This document shows positions 1 to 9,992 of a stretch of DNA of 64,000 nucleotides, piece by piece. This DNA is from Chryseobacterium sp. KLBC 52 (GTDB taxonomy: Bacteria; Bacteroidota; Bacteroidia; Flavobacteriales; Weeksellaceae), in NCBI RefSeq assembly GCF_003347605.1, contig NZ_QDFZ01000002.1, forward strand, positions 124,001 through 188,000. Reading direction: 5' to 3'. The notes under the pieces are model-generated. The model worked only from the letters and a program-made list of their open reading frames with translations, made no database searches and was not told the DNA's origin. Both the position numbers and the translations under genes were made by a program. The number at the start of each line of letters is the position of its first letter. Within the stretch, counting starts at the first letter, position 1.

Positions 1-1226
1 TTTTTAAACTTTAAATGGGTGTAGCATATCATCAGCCAGTTGATGATCAAAGTAGACACCACTAAAGCCATCAGATATTCAAAAGCTTTTTCCGGAACTA
101 ATTTATTGATGATAATACAGATCCCTGCAAAGCATGATGAAATAATGATTGCGTTGGTAGGGACTGAGTTTTTATTCAGTTTTTTCAGAAATTTCGGTGC
201 ATTTCCCTGCTGAGCCAATCCGAAAAGCATTCTGCTGTTACTGTAAACACTACTGTTGTATACAGACAAAGCAGCTGTTAAAACAATCAGGTTAAGCACA
301 TTTGCAATTAATGTATTGAACTGAATGACTTTACCAAAAAGGCTGAATTCAAGACCATTTAAATTCTGAAATACCATTACGAACGGGCTTGATCCTTCTG
401 TAATATCTCTCCACGGACTTAATGAAAATAAGATAACCAAAGCTCCTACATAGAAAATAAGGATTCTATAGATCACCTGGTTGGTTGCCTGTGGAATGGT
501 TTTCTCCGGATTTTTTGCTTCTGCAGCAGTAATTCCAATAAGCTCAAGACCTCCGAATGAGAACATGATCATCGCCATGGCTGCAAATAATCCAGAATAT
601 CCGTTCTCTGTTTTATTAAATAATCCCTTTGGAAAAAATCCACCGTCATTCCAAAGATTGGTAATGGTAGCTTTTTCTCCTCCTGTACCGCTTATTAAAA
701 GGTATACTCCGAAAACAATCATGGCAATAATAGCGACTACCTTGATGATGGAAAACCAGAATTCTGTTTCTCCATACACCTTTACAGAAGCCAGGTTAAG
801 TGCATTAATGACTATAAAGAAAAATAAACTGGAAACCCAGAGTGGTATTTCCGGCCACCAAAAATGAATATAATGTCCGATAGCGGTAAGTTCCGCCATA
901 CTTACCAGAATATAAAGAATCCAGTAATTCCATCCTGAAGCAAATCCTGGGAAATTTCCCCAATATTTGTAGGCAAAGTAGCTAAAACTTCCCGAAACAG
1001 GTTCCTGAACTACCATCTCACCCAGCTGACGCATAATAAAAAAGGCAATAATTCCTGCCAATGCATAGCCTAAGATTACAGAGGGTCCTGCCAGTACTGC
1101 AGCGGGTCCAATTCCCAGAAATAACCCTGTTCCTATGGCACCTCCAAGGGCAATTAATTGTATGTGTCGGTTTGTTAATCCTCTAACTAAAGTCTCGTTT
1201 TGTCCTGTTTTATTTTCGTTGCTCAT
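1..1226 (-). CDS. APC-family amino acid permease, C-terminus beyond the left edge
   Basis: This is an inner-membrane amino acid:proton symporter of the APC superfamily, of the AroP/LysP/GabP kind. Reading leftward from ATG at 1226 the frame stays open for about 408 codons and runs off the window. After a short hydrophilic N-terminus (MSNENKTGQNE) comes the family signature of the first helices, with IALGGAIGTGLFLG and then GPSVILGYALAG and RQLGEMVV. About ten hydrophobic segments follow, and SPFVMVF in the middle is typical of the family. The substrate cannot be read from the sequence. The gene stands alone on this side, with the next minus-strand gene ending 190 bases upstream behind a terminator-like hairpin. 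Confidence 0.88.
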   Translation of the reverse strand, partial: MSNENKTGQNETLVRGLTNRHIQLIALGGAIGTGLFLGIGPAAVLAGPSVILGYALAGIIAFFIMRQLGEMVVQEPVSGSFSYFAYKYWGNFPGFASGWNYWILYILVSMAELTAIGHYIHFWWPEIPLWVSSLFFFIVINALNLASVKVYGETEFWFSIIKVVAIIAMIVFGVYLLISGTGGEKATITNLWNDGGFFPKGLFNKTENGYSGLFAAMAMIMFSFGGLELIGITAAEAKNPEKTIPQATNQVIYRILIFYVGALVILFSLSPWRDITEGSSPFVMVFQNLNGLEFSLFGKVIQFNTLIANVLNLIVLTAALSVYNSSVYSNSRMLFGLAQQGNAPKFLKKLNKNSVPTNAIIISSCFAGICIIINKLVPEKAFEYLMALVVSTLIINWLMICYTHLKFK

Positions 1227-1320
1227 TGAATGAATTATTCGGTCGCTAAATATATAAAAACTTTTGAGAGAAATTCACATTCCATGGGGTAAATTGAGAA
1301 TTTGCAGTCAGGCAGACAAG

Positions 1321-1351
1321 AAAAAACCTTAACAGTTTGCTAAGGCTTTTT
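1321..1351 (-). terminator. Hairpin terminator after the secreted protein gene
   Basis: Arms CCTTA and TAAGG enclose a 9-base loop and are flanked by A-run and T-run. The site lies 65 bases past the stop codon of the minus-strand gene at 1416-2240. The stem is short, so this is a moderate call. Confidence 0.5.
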
Positions 1352-1415
1352 CTGCGCATAAATAATAAAATCATTGATCTTCTTCTGGAAGAGCTTTTAA
1401 ATCAGTATCGATCGT

Positions 1416-2240
1416 TTAGTTTGTTGGTACAGCATAAATAATATTTTCTGAATAGTTACCTCCAAAACCCTGAAAAAAAGTACCAGCTGACACAGCACCT
1501 CCAATCACGTTATTTCCGGCAATGTATTTATATCTTTTGACTGCACCAGATGAGTTATTCACAATCAGACTTCCCTGAATAATGGAAAATCTTGTAAGTG
1601 AAGGTGCTGTAGGCCCCTGAATAAGCCCGCTTACTAACACAGGTGCTTCAAAAATATCTCCTGAAATATTAGCAGTATCTCCCGGATTAATAGTAGGCTG
1701 ATCTGAAAAGCTTGTCCTTATCCACATCCATTGATCACTGGTTAATGCCGTCCCTGTAGGGATAATAAGCTGTTGTACTGTAACCAGCCATTTTCCCTGA
1801 GGCAGGTCAATATAAGAGCCGGTATACTGAAATGTTCCGGTGGAAGTGAAAGGAATATCAATCCCGGTTCCGTTTGTTCCTCTTACCACTGTAAGCCTTA
1901 CAGGTTTCCACAAGCCGTTTCCGTTGGCGTCAGAAGTCAGGACATAATTTTCGTTTTGCGCTCCATCTGTAATTTTTATTCCTGATACCGGAGCGGCTAA
2001 TGTTCCTTGAGTTTTAATATCTAAACTCGACGCCGGGTTATTATTCCCAATTCCCACGTGGCCATCGGCAGTCATCACGACATCATCTGCCTGATTGGCA
2101 ATGCTTACAGGGCCTGAGGTTTCATTATTTTTCTTTCCATCCAGATGAAACATTCCCCGGGGATTGGGAGTATTCAATCCAACCTGTGCAAAGGTGAAGG
2201 TTGCAAAGGCTCCTAACATCATAACATAAATCTTTTTCAT
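1416..2240 (-). CDS. Secreted protein with GLNTPNP-type N-terminus, function unknown
   Basis: A 274-residue protein with a clear signal peptide (MKKIYVMMLGAFATFTFAQ) and then GLNTPNPRGMFHLDG. The segment GHVGIGNNNPASSLDI, then a stretch ending NYVLTSDANGNGLWKPV, closely resembles parts of the larger protein at 38781-40565. Flavobacterial proteins of this kind are secreted and beta-rich, and their VGIGTxxP units resemble those of phage tail-fibre proteins. The C-terminal half shows no motif I recognise. A surface or adhesin-like role is only inference. The gene is monocistronic, with the two-component operon ending 190 bases upstream. Confidence 0.7.
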   Translation of the reverse strand: MKKIYVMMLGAFATFTFAQVGLNTPNPRGMFHLDGKKNNETSGPVSIANQADDVVMTADGHVGIGNNNPASSLDIKTQGTLAAPVSGIKITDGAQNENYVLTSDANGNGLWKPVRLTVVRGTNGTGIDIPFTSTGTFQYTGSYIDLPQGKWLVTVQQLIIPTGTALTSDQWMWIRTSFSDQPTINPGDTANISGDIFEAPVLVSGLIQGPTAPSLTRFSIIQGSLIVNNSSGAVKRYKYIAGNNVIGGAVSAGTFFQGFGGNYSENIIYAVPTN

Positions 2241-2433
2241 TAAAATTGGTTTTTAAAGTTATTTTTCCTGAAAAAAGCACTTTAGTTTGTACAATGCTTT
2301 TCCACTAGCTTCATTGATTTAACAGAAGTTAATGAGATGCTAACCTACCGCTAAAAACCTTTATTTAACGAACAGATTCTGTACGTATTTTTCCACAGCA
2401 CAGTAGTGATATTATGACTTTAAAGAGACTATA

Positions 2434-3048
2434 TTAATGAATTTCGCTATAGATCTCCAGCAGTTCAACCAAATTGGCGATTTTTAATTTCTGATAAACT
2501 CTTCTTTTATAAGTTCCTACGGTGGACTCTTCTATATTAAGAGCATTTGCAATTTCAAGATTCCCGTTTCCTTTTGCCAGAAGATTAAAAACCTGCAGTT
2601 CTCTCTCGGATAGGTTTTCAATTGCTTTTCGCTTTTTATTTCCCTTCAGCAATTCATTCATGAGCTCCGGTGTATAATAATGTCCGTCTTTAAAAAGAGA
2701 TTCAATTGCTTTGACAAAATTTTCGGGATCACTCTGTTTATTCAGGAACCCGTTGGCCCCTTCTTCAATGTATTGCAATGCAATATTTTCTTTGTAAGAA
2801 GTGAATATGAGGATAAGAGTATTTTCAGAGATTTCTTTAATCTCTTTGACCATTGATTTGAAAAGACTTCCCGGAAGTTCAATATCAAGAATGACCAGAT
2901 CATATTTTTCGGATTCAATTTTCTTTTTTGTTTCGCCATAGGTTTCTGCAAAATCAACTTCAAAATGATTAAAATTTTTCTCAAGAATCATGGCTGTACC
3001 GATTCTCACCACATGATGGTCGTCTGCAATAAGTATTTTTTTTGTCAT
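2434..3048 (-). CDS. NarL/LuxR-type response regulator
   Basis: A 204-residue cytoplasmic transcription regulator. The receiver domain covers roughly residues 1-120, with the acidic pair D9-D10, the likely phosphoacceptor D55 in VILDIELPG and the lysine in GFLNKQ. A LuxR/NarL helix-turn-helix domain follows, opening LSERELQVFNLLAKG and ending in the recognition helix ESTVGTYKRRVYQKL. The start overlaps the stop of the sensor kinase gene by four bases, so the two are translated together and form a cognate pair. Targets are unknown. Confidence 0.92.
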   Translation of the reverse strand: MTKKILIADDHHVVRIGTAMILEKNFNHFEVDFAETYGETKKKIESEKYDLVILDIELPGSLFKSMVKEIKEISENTLILIFTSYKENIALQYIEEGANGFLNKQSDPENFVKAIESLFKDGHYYTPELMNELLKGNKKRKAIENLSERELQVFNLLAKGNGNLEIANALNIEESTVGTYKRRVYQKLKIANLVELLEIYSEIH

Positions 3049-6011
3049 ATTTTAATAAGGATTTTAATGAGTGTTCCTTGCGGAGTATTTTGATGGAAAG
3101 TCATTTCGGAATTCATCTTTATGAGCAGCTGAACAACCATATGAAGGCCTAAACCATAATTTTTAAAAATCATATGTTCATTCTCTTTTTTCTTAAACAA
3201 CCCCGAATAATACATTCTCTGTTCATCGGACATTCCGGTACCGGTATCAGCAATATTGATTTCTATATGTGTTCCTGTAAAAGCTGATGTGATGGTAATT
3301 TCTCCGTCTGAAGTATTTTTCACCGCATTATCTATGATATTGTGGAAAACTGCGAGGAGAACATTCTTATTAAGTTTAATCTTAAGTTGATGGTCACAAA
3401 AATTATAAATAAATGTATTTTTCTGAGCTGCAATTTCTTCGAATAATAATCTTTTGTTTTCAATAAGATCATAGATGGAATACTCTTCTTCCGCACTATT
3501 TTGTTGTTTGTATAGTTCTGTATATTCTTTAAGACTTAACGTAAATTTATAGAGCTGTTCTGAGGTTTTATAAATGCTGTCAAAATATTTTTTCTGTGTT
3601 TTCGGATCTTCCGACTGGTTGAGTTCCTGTGAAAGAAGAGCAATAAACTTTACAGGAGTAGTTATATCGTGACTGATACTTTCGACCAGTTTTTTCTGAT
3701 AATCGGATTCATTTTTCAGCTTATTATTGGTTTCAAGCAGTTCTTTATCTTTATGATCAAGGGTATTTTTTAATACTTTATTTTTTAGTCTTAAAAAATT
3801 CGTTCTCATCTGAACAACAACCAGGATGATGAAAATAATACTACCTGCAATCAGGATTTTAAAGAATAAAGTTTGATAAAAATAGGCTTCCACTTCTACA
3901 GGAAATGTTTTATAAACGAATTTCCCGGTTTCAGAAGATATAAATCTAACGAGAAGATTATAAGTACCAGGTTCAATATTTGCTATCCGGAAAGTTTTAT
4001 CATTTTTGATATTTGTCCATGAACTGTCTTCAGTATCAAGTTTAGCCTGCAAATAAATATTTTCCAGATCTGAATAGTAAGGAACATCTATGTAAACTTC
4101 TGCATTTTTATAACCGCATTCCAGAAAAAGTTTGTTTTTCAACTGAACCATTTTTCCCCTCACTCTTGCCCTTTCAAGATAAACATCCCCACTTCCGGGG
4201 TAATAGGTTTTAATATTTTCGGGATTAAAAAACACAAAACCTTCCATAGAAGGAAACACAAGCTGCCCATCTTCCAGTTCATGAGCACATGGATTGGCAC
4301 TTCCGTTGAACTCATTATTCGACAGTCCCTGCTTTTTGGTGTAACGGTAATAAGTAATGTCTCCTTTCGGAGCTTTCATGTATTGTATAAGAATATTTTT
4401 ATTGACTCTAAATAACCCATTATTGGAAGAAATCCATACGTTGGAATTTTTATCCTCCATCAAAGAATGGGCATTCGCCAGGAAATCATTTTTATCGGAT
4501 GGAACTCTGACCGCTTTTTGATCTTTTATCAAATAAAGTCCTCTGTTGTATGTTGTAAACCAGATATTCCCATCTTTGGTCCGGATGATTTGTTTTACAG
4601 GAAGACCTTTTCCGATCAGCTTCTCCGTTTTATTTCCGGTAAGAGAGTAAACGTAGATTCCGCCGCTGCTTCCCAGATAAAGCAGATCTTTGTTATATCT
4701 TAAAACAGCATCTATATTATCTTTACAGGGAATAATTCTTTCAATTTCTTTAAAACGATCTTGCTTAAACAGATAGAGATAAGATTCTTTTCCACTGACA
4801 AGTGATGCCATATACAATCCTCCACTTTTATACAGACCATCAATTTCCTTATTTTGAAAAGAAATAGAATCATATTTTGTAAATCCTGTATTCTTGTACC
4901 TTATATGGATAGCATTATTCTCCCGATAAACCAGATTTCCGGTGTTATCCTGCAAAATATATCGTTTATCATAAGATTGAGAAGCCGGAAATATTCTTTC
5001 TGAAGTATTCGGATAGTATCTTATTCCTTCCTGAGTCAGAATGGAATTACCGCTATAAGAAATCCCGGCATAACACACCTCATCCTGATAAGGTAATTTT
5101 TTTCTGGACACCGAGAAATCGGACAGGCTTAAAATTTTAAGCCCATTAATAGAACTCCCGATGTATAATTTCTTCGCTGCTTCATCATAAAACATCGCTC
5201 CGGAAATTTCTTTATCAATATCCTTATAATCCAACAGGTAATTCAGCCTCAGCTTTCCATCCGAAAAATCACTTCTGTATATCTTACCATGCCTGATGAT
5301 GAACACCTGTCCGGTGATTTGCTGCCAATAGATTTTAGTATCAGCATCAGTATACATTGACGGAGCATTGATATAGGAATATTTCCCCTGATACAACTGA
5401 AGTATCTTTTTATTATCAGCGTCAGGGATAAAAACATAATCTCCATGAATAAATAATCTTCTCAACTTGCGATGTGGAAATTTCAGATCAATGTTTGTGG
5501 TTTTCTTACTTATCTTATCAACATAAGTAATTCCATTATTTTCAAAATAGTAAGAACCAGTACCCATCCGGATAAAATAAGAATCGATATAAGAAATAAA
5601 TCGTACGGTAATATTATTTTTAACAAGTCGCTTATAGATTTTCTGTTGTACTGTACCTTCCAAATCAGAAACCATGTCAGGTAAAATAATATCAGGCCTT
5701 CGCTGAGAGATCAGTAAAAAATCTTTTTCTCCTGCATTACTGATCGTAATACTGTCTTTTCTGATGTTGCCAAAAAAATCACCGAAGCTTAAATTTTTAA
5801 GTTTGAAATTATTATACTGAACAAAATTGCTTCCGTCATACCGTACAATTCTGCCTTCCATAGACAGCCAGATAAAACCATATCTATCTTTTACAATATC
5901 TTTAATACTGTTTTGAGGAAGACCATTATCCGTGTTATACCATTGGGTAGTATAACCTTGCCCTTTGATACATAGAAAAAAAATAAGTGAAATAAAGTAA
6001 AGAAGCTTCAT
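3045..6011 (-). CDS. Histidine kinase with periplasmic beta-propeller and Y_Y_Y domain
   Basis: A 988-residue membrane sensor. A signal peptide is followed by a long periplasmic part with two-component-propeller repeats: an opening NTDNGLPQNSIKDI block, then DGNIWFTTYNRGLY and NSNVWISSNNGLF. A Y_Y_Y-like segment comes next, and one transmembrane helix at about residues 715-740 (ILIAGSIIFIILVVVQM). The cytoplasmic kinase core has the H-box SHDITTP with phospho-His781, an N-box NIIDNAVKNT and G-boxes DTGTGM and YGLGLHMV. It resembles the sensor half of Bacteroides hybrid two-component systems, but the regulator is encoded separately just downstream. The ligand is unknown. No nutrient-utilisation genes adjoin it. 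Confidence 0.9.
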   Translation of the reverse strand: MKLLYFISLIFFLCIKGQGYTTQWYNTDNGLPQNSIKDIVKDRYGFIWLSMEGRIVRYDGSNFVQYNNFKLKNLSFGDFFGNIRKDSITISNAGEKDFLLISQRRPDIILPDMVSDLEGTVQQKIYKRLVKNNITVRFISYIDSYFIRMGTGSYYFENNGITYVDKISKKTTNIDLKFPHRKLRRLFIHGDYVFIPDADNKKILQLYQGKYSYINAPSMYTDADTKIYWQQITGQVFIIRHGKIYRSDFSDGKLRLNYLLDYKDIDKEISGAMFYDEAAKKLYIGSSINGLKILSLSDFSVSRKKLPYQDEVCYAGISYSGNSILTQEGIRYYPNTSERIFPASQSYDKRYILQDNTGNLVYRENNAIHIRYKNTGFTKYDSISFQNKEIDGLYKSGGLYMASLVSGKESYLYLFKQDRFKEIERIIPCKDNIDAVLRYNKDLLYLGSSGGIYVYSLTGNKTEKLIGKGLPVKQIIRTKDGNIWFTTYNRGLYLIKDQKAVRVPSDKNDFLANAHSLMEDKNSNVWISSNNGLFRVNKNILIQYMKAPKGDITYYRYTKKQGLSNNEFNGSANPCAHELEDGQLVFPSMEGFVFFNPENIKTYYPGSGDVYLERARVRGKMVQLKNKLFLECGYKNAEVYIDVPYYSDLENIYLQAKLDTEDSSWTNIKNDKTFRIANIEPGTYNLLVRFISSETGKFVYKTFPVEVEAYFYQTLFFKILIAGSIIFIILVVVQMRTNFLRLKNKVLKNTLDHKDKELLETNNKLKNESDYQKKLVESISHDITTPVKFIALLSQELNQSEDPKTQKKYFDSIYKTSEQLYKFTLSLKEYTELYKQQNSAEEEYSIYDLIENKRLLFEEIAAQKNTFIYNFCDHQLKIKLNKNVLLAVFHNIIDNAVKNTSDGEITITSAFTGTHIEINIADTGTGMSDEQRMYYSGLFKKKENEHMIFKNYGLGLHMVVQLLIKMNSEMTFHQNTPQGTLIKILIKI

Positions 6012-6037
6012 TCAGTAGGGCAGCGTTATATTTAAGA

Positions 6038-6045
6038 CAAATATA
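6038..6045 (-). promoter_or_regulatory. -7 box of the sensor-kinase operon
   Basis: Read on the minus strand this is TATATTTG, a match to the flavobacterial -7 consensus TAnnTTTG. It lies 27 bases before the kinase start codon. No convincing -33 element was found. Confidence 0.5.
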
Positions 6046-6218
6046 TTATAGAAAATTAAATTTATTGTAAATATTTATCCACAATTATGTGAATTTTTTT
6101 CTACATAATTAAATATGAATAATGGATTCATTACAATACATTTGAAAAACCAAACATTTGTTCCCTCATCAATGTCATGGTCATCAGGCATACTGAAAAC
6201 ACAGTCTTTTTTGTTCGC

Positions 6219-6253
6219 AAAAAAAATGATCTCCTTCTGTCCGGGGAGATCAT
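6219..6253 (-). terminator. Rho-independent terminator of the XRE gene
   Basis: Perfect 9-base arms ATGATCTCC and GGAGATCAT enclose an 8-base loop. On the minus strand the stem is followed by a U-run, from the A-run at 6219-6226. It sits 46 bases beyond the stop codon of the gene at 6299. Confidence 0.8.
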
Positions 6254-6298
6254 TATTCTATGATAATTCAATGTAAGTAAAAGTGAAATTTTTATATC

Positions 6299-6592
6299 CT
6301 ATAAAAGTTCCTTCGGAATCGAAATATTATTTTTTTTCATGTATTCCACAAGGTTTTGATATTTATCTTCATATTCATCATTTCCACACTTATGCGAAAT
6401 ACTACAGATGTCTGATGGCTTGATTTCTAAAATATCAGATATTTTAGTCAGTATCTCCAGGTTGATCTTCACCTTGGAATTCTCAATATCGGAATATGCC
6501 TTTTGGGAAATGCCCATTTCAAAGGCCATGTACTCCTGCGTAAGATCTCTGCTCCTACGTATTTTTCTGATATTTTGTCCACATACTTTCAT
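6299..6592 (-). CDS. Small XRE-family helix-turn-helix regulator
   Basis: A 97-residue DNA-binding protein. Residues 5-60 form a Cro/C1-type helix-turn-helix: IRKIRRSRDLTQEYMAFEMG, then SQKAYSDIENSKVKINLEILTKISDIL. The short tail (YQNLVEYMKKNN) looks helical and may mediate dimerisation. It stands alone between the sensor operon and the oxidase operon and is divergent from the latter, so regulation of itself or of ccoNO is possible but not shown. Confidence 0.85.
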   Translation of the reverse strand: MKVCGQNIRKIRRSRDLTQEYMAFEMGISQKAYSDIENSKVKINLEILTKISDILEIKPSDICSISHKCGNDEYEDKYQNLVEYMKKNNISIPKELL

Positions 6593-6648
6593 CGTTTTTG
6601 TTTTAGTAGTTTTCGGTATATTTTAGAAGATTAGCTATTAGCCTCCAA

Positions 6649-6656
6649 CAAAGTTA
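6649..6656 (-). promoter_or_regulatory. -7 box of the XRE gene
   Basis: On the minus strand this reads TAACTTTG, which fits TAnnTTTG, 56 bases before the start codon. Confidence 0.4.
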
Positions 6657-6776
6657 ATAAATACCTTTGGCAAAACATTATACACGTTACATGATATTTA
6701 TTTTCGACATAAAAAAGACTTAAAAATAGAACTTTTTTCAGAGAAAATATCACTTCGGTAAACACTATTGGAATTT

Positions 6777-9056
6777 ATGGAGACGCAAAAATTTAATTAT
6801 GACAATAATATTGTCAGAGCATTCCTCTATGCGACTATCGCATTCGGACTTGTAGGATTTCTGCTGGGGCTTACAGCTGCACTGATGCTTTTTTATCCTG
6901 AATTGCCTGAATTTTTATTCGGTACGGATGATACAACTATTAAAAGCTTAGCTTCGGGTAATATTCAGGGGCTGATCAATACTCAGGGAGCGATGGGCTT
7001 CGGAAGAATCAGAATGCTTCATACCAGTGCTGTAATTTTTGCTTTCGTTTGTAATTCCTTTTTCTGCGGTGCTTACTACAGCATGCAGAGACTTCTTAAA
7101 ACCAGAATGTACAGTGATACCCTTTCATGGATTCACTTCTGGTCATGGCAGTTGATGATTGTAAGTGTGGTTATTACATTCCTTATGGGAATCAATACTT
7201 CTAAAGAATATGCCGAACATGAATGGCCTATAGACATTTTAATTGCATTCTCATGGATCATTTTCGGAATCAATATGTTCGGAACTATTGCTAAGAGAAG
7301 AGTAAGACATTTATATGTAGCGATCTGGTTCTATCTGGCAACCTGGATTGCTGTGGCAATGCTTCACATCTTCAATAATCTTGAAGTTCCGTTATCTTTC
7401 ACAAGCTGGAAATCTTATTCTGTATATGCAGGTGTAAAAGATGCATTAGTACAATGGTGGTATGGACACAATGCGGTAGCATTCGTATTAACCACCCCTG
7501 TATTAGGTCTGATGTATTACTTTATGCCAAAAGCAGCTCAACGACCGGTCTTCTCATACAAATTATCCATCATTCACTTCTGGTCGCTGATCTTCGTATA
7601 CCTTTGGGCCGGGCCTCACCACCTGCAATATACAGCTTTACCGGCATGGGCTCAGGCGGTAGGAACAGGATTCTCTATCATGTTGATTGCACCATCATGG
7701 GGAGGAATGCTGAATGGTCTTCTTACGTTAAGAGGAGCCTGGGATAAAGTAAGAGAAAATCCTATTCTAAAATTCTTTGTAGTAGCAGTTACATGTTATG
7801 GTATGGCTACTTTCGAAGGACCTTTATTAGCAACAAAATCATTAAATAAAATTGGTCACTATACCGACTGGGTTATCGGCCACGTACACTTAGGCGCTCT
7901 TGGATGGAATGGTTTCATGGCATTCGGAGTGGTATATTATCTGGTTCCGATCATGTGGAGAACATCCCTCTGGTCTAAAAAATTAGCCAACTGGCACTTC
8001 TGGTTGGGAACTTTAGGGATCATCTTCTACGCGGTACCTATGTATATTTCAGGATTTACACAGGGATTAATGTGGAAGCAATTCAATCCGGACGGAACTT
8101 TATTGTGGAAAAACTGGCTGGATACGGTAACGGCAATTATTCCATACTTTAAAATGAGATTCCTTGGAGGTGTTCTTTATTTATCGGGGGCAATTTTAAT
8201 GGTAGTTAATGTTATCAAAACCATTAAAGCTGGTTCATTCCAGAAAAATGTTCCTGCAGAGGCTCCTGCATTAGCCAATATCGGAAGCACAAGAAAAGAA
8301 GGCGAAGGTGTACACCTTTGGTTGGAAAGAACGCCTACTCTCCTTTCTGTATTAGCTTTCATCACGATAGCAATCGGTGGATTGGTGGAAATTGTTCCTA
8401 CGCTGTCACTGAAGCAGAGTGTTCCGACCATTACAGCAGTAAAACCTTATACTCCACTGGAACTGGAAGGTAGAGACTTATATATCCGCGAGGGATGTAA
8501 CTCATGCCACTCACAAATGATCAGACCGTTCCGTGATGAGGTTGTAAGATTTGAAGGAAAAAACGGACAGTATTCCAAAGCGGGAGAATTCGTATACGAC
8601 AGACCATTCTTATGGGGATCTAAAAGAACAGGACCGGATCTTCACAGAGAAGGAGGAAGAAACCCGGATTCATGGCACTTCAAACATATGTATAACCCAA
8701 GAATTACTTCTGCCGGTTCTATTATGCCACGTTTCCCATGGTTAATTACCAATAAACTGGACAAAACCCAAATGGTGGACAAAATGAAACTGATGAAAAA
8801 TGCCTTCGATGTTCCTTATACAAAAGCTCAGATTGATTCTGCCAACCAATGGGCGGATAACCAGTCCAAAGCAATTGTACAGAGAATTTACGCTGAAGCA
8901 ACAGACGTAAAAGATCAGATGGTAAAAGAAAAAACAGCAAAAGGTTCTGCCTATGTACCGCTTGAACAAAGAGAAATTGTGGCAATGATTGCTTACCTGC
9001 AAAGATTAGGTACAGACATTAAAACAACACAGGTACAAACCGCAAGCGTAGAGTAA
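6777..9056 (+). CDS. ccoNO: cbb3-type cytochrome c oxidase, fused CcoN-CcoO subunit
   Basis: This is the catalytic subunit fused to the mono-heme subunit of the high-affinity cbb3 terminal oxidase, an inner-membrane proton pump reducing O2 to water. The CcoN part has about 12 helices with the heme and CuB ligands in MLHTSAV, WYGHNAV, GPHHLQYTALPAW and GHVHLGALGW. The CcoO part starts near residue 555, with heme-c motif CNSCH at 574-578 and the distal Met in MPRFPWL. The fusion is usual in Bacteroidota. I chose ATG at 6777; a TTG nine bases earlier is in frame but unnecessary. ccoP follows after 19 bases. No ccoG, ccoH or ccoS is present in the window. Confidence 0.95.
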   Translation: METQKFNYDNNIVRAFLYATIAFGLVGFLLGLTAALMLFYPELPEFLFGTDDTTIKSLASGNIQGLINTQGAMGFGRIRMLHTSAVIFAFVCNSFFCGAYYSMQRLLKTRMYSDTLSWIHFWSWQLMIVSVVITFLMGINTSKEYAEHEWPIDILIAFSWIIFGINMFGTIAKRRVRHLYVAIWFYLATWIAVAMLHIFNNLEVPLSFTSWKSYSVYAGVKDALVQWWYGHNAVAFVLTTPVLGLMYYFMPKAAQRPVFSYKLSIIHFWSLIFVYLWAGPHHLQYTALPAWAQAVGTGFSIMLIAPSWGGMLNGLLTLRGAWDKVRENPILKFFVVAVTCYGMATFEGPLLATKSLNKIGHYTDWVIGHVHLGALGWNGFMAFGVVYYLVPIMWRTSLWSKKLANWHFWLGTLGIIFYAVPMYISGFTQGLMWKQFNPDGTLLWKNWLDTVTAIIPYFKMRFLGGVLYLSGAILMVVNVIKTIKAGSFQKNVPAEAPALANIGSTRKEGEGVHLWLERTPTLLSVLAFITIAIGGLVEIVPTLSLKQSVPTITAVKPYTPLELEGRDLYIREGCNSCHSQMIRPFRDEVVRFEGKNGQYSKAGEFVYDRPFLWGSKRTGPDLHREGGRNPDSWHFKHMYNPRITSAGSIMPRFPWLITNKLDKTQMVDKMKLMKNAFDVPYTKAQIDSANQWADNQSKAIVQRIYAEATDVKDQMVKEKTAKGSAYVPLEQREIVAMIAYLQRLGTDIKTTQVQTASVE

Positions 9057-9075
9057 CATTTAAAATTAAACTGCA

Positions 9076-9963
9076 ATGAAAACGAGAACCCCCATTTCAA
9101 TATATATCGCAACTACGATAGGTTTAACGATCATGGCCTTTGAAATGTTCGCCGGAGATTCAGGATATTTTTCCTCTCCTTTTTTCTGGGCGCTGATCTT
9201 AATCGCCACTATCCTATTGCTGATTATGAACTCTATTGGAGACCTGGTGGAAAATGAACGTTTCAACCGACTATCCGAGGAAGAGAAAAAACAATATCTG
9301 GAAGAAAAGAAAGTTCCGTACTACCAGAAATTGTGGAACTCTGCCTTCAAAAAACAAACTGCTACGGAAGAAAAAGATATTCTCATCGACCATGGTTTTG
9401 ACGGAATTACAGAGCTTGACAACTCTCTTCCGAAATGGTGGATCGGTCTGTTCTGGTTCGGATGTATTTTCTGTGCCGTGTACCTGTTTGCTTTTTCTTT
9501 CACAGATTATGCTCATCCGGAAGCAGAGTACACCAAAGAAACAAAAACGATGTTAGCTTCCATTGCGGAGTATGAGAAAACTGCTCCTCAAATTAATCTG
9601 GAATCTGCAAAATACAGTGCTGATAATATTGCGGAAGGACAGGAATTGTTTAAAACAAATTGCGTTACCTGCCACGGAGACGGAGGAAAAGGTGGTATAG
9701 GTCCCAACCTTACCGATACCCATTGGATCAATATTAAAGAAAAAAGCTTATTTAAAAATGTATTCTGGATGCTTGAAAACGGTTCTCCGAATAATCCTAC
9801 CATGAGACCTTTCATCAAGGAAGGAACCATTACCGGAAGAGATGCTGAAAAGATTGCCGCTTATATTTATCACATCAACCAGGAAACTGCTCCTATCACT
9901 ACAGCACAAGGCGGTGCTGCTCCCCAGGGAGAAGAAGTGAAATGGGAAAACGGAAACAACTAA
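9076..9963 (+). CDS. ccoP: cbb3-type oxidase subunit CcoP, single heme c
   Basis: A 295-residue membrane-anchored cytochrome c that passes electrons to CcoNO. The N-terminus has two hydrophobic helices (about residues 8-25 and 33-53), then a charged linker, and then the FixP_N-type segment LDNSLPKWWIGLFWFG with a third helix. The periplasmic cytochrome domain has one heme motif, CVTCH at 196-200, followed by GIGPNLTD; a later methionine (in MRPF) is a candidate distal ligand. Proteobacterial CcoP carries two such motifs, so this is the short one-heme form. The extra two-helix N-terminus may stand in for the missing CcoQ, which is inference. It forms an operon with ccoNO. Confidence 0.92.
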   Translation: MKTRTPISIYIATTIGLTIMAFEMFAGDSGYFSSPFFWALILIATILLLIMNSIGDLVENERFNRLSEEEKKQYLEEKKVPYYQKLWNSAFKKQTATEEKDILIDHGFDGITELDNSLPKWWIGLFWFGCIFCAVYLFAFSFTDYAHPEAEYTKETKTMLASIAEYEKTAPQINLESAKYSADNIAEGQELFKTNCVTCHGDGGKGGIGPNLTDTHWINIKEKSLFKNVFWMLENGSPNNPTMRPFIKEGTITGRDAEKIAAYIYHINQETAPITTAQGGAAPQGEEVKWENGNN

Positions 9964-9992
9964 ATTATTATTATCTATCATAAAACCATGCC

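Noticed and set aside
6768..6776. TTG start of ccoNO nine bases before the ATG.
   Set aside because: The ATG at 6777 is a better start and the extra three residues have no support.
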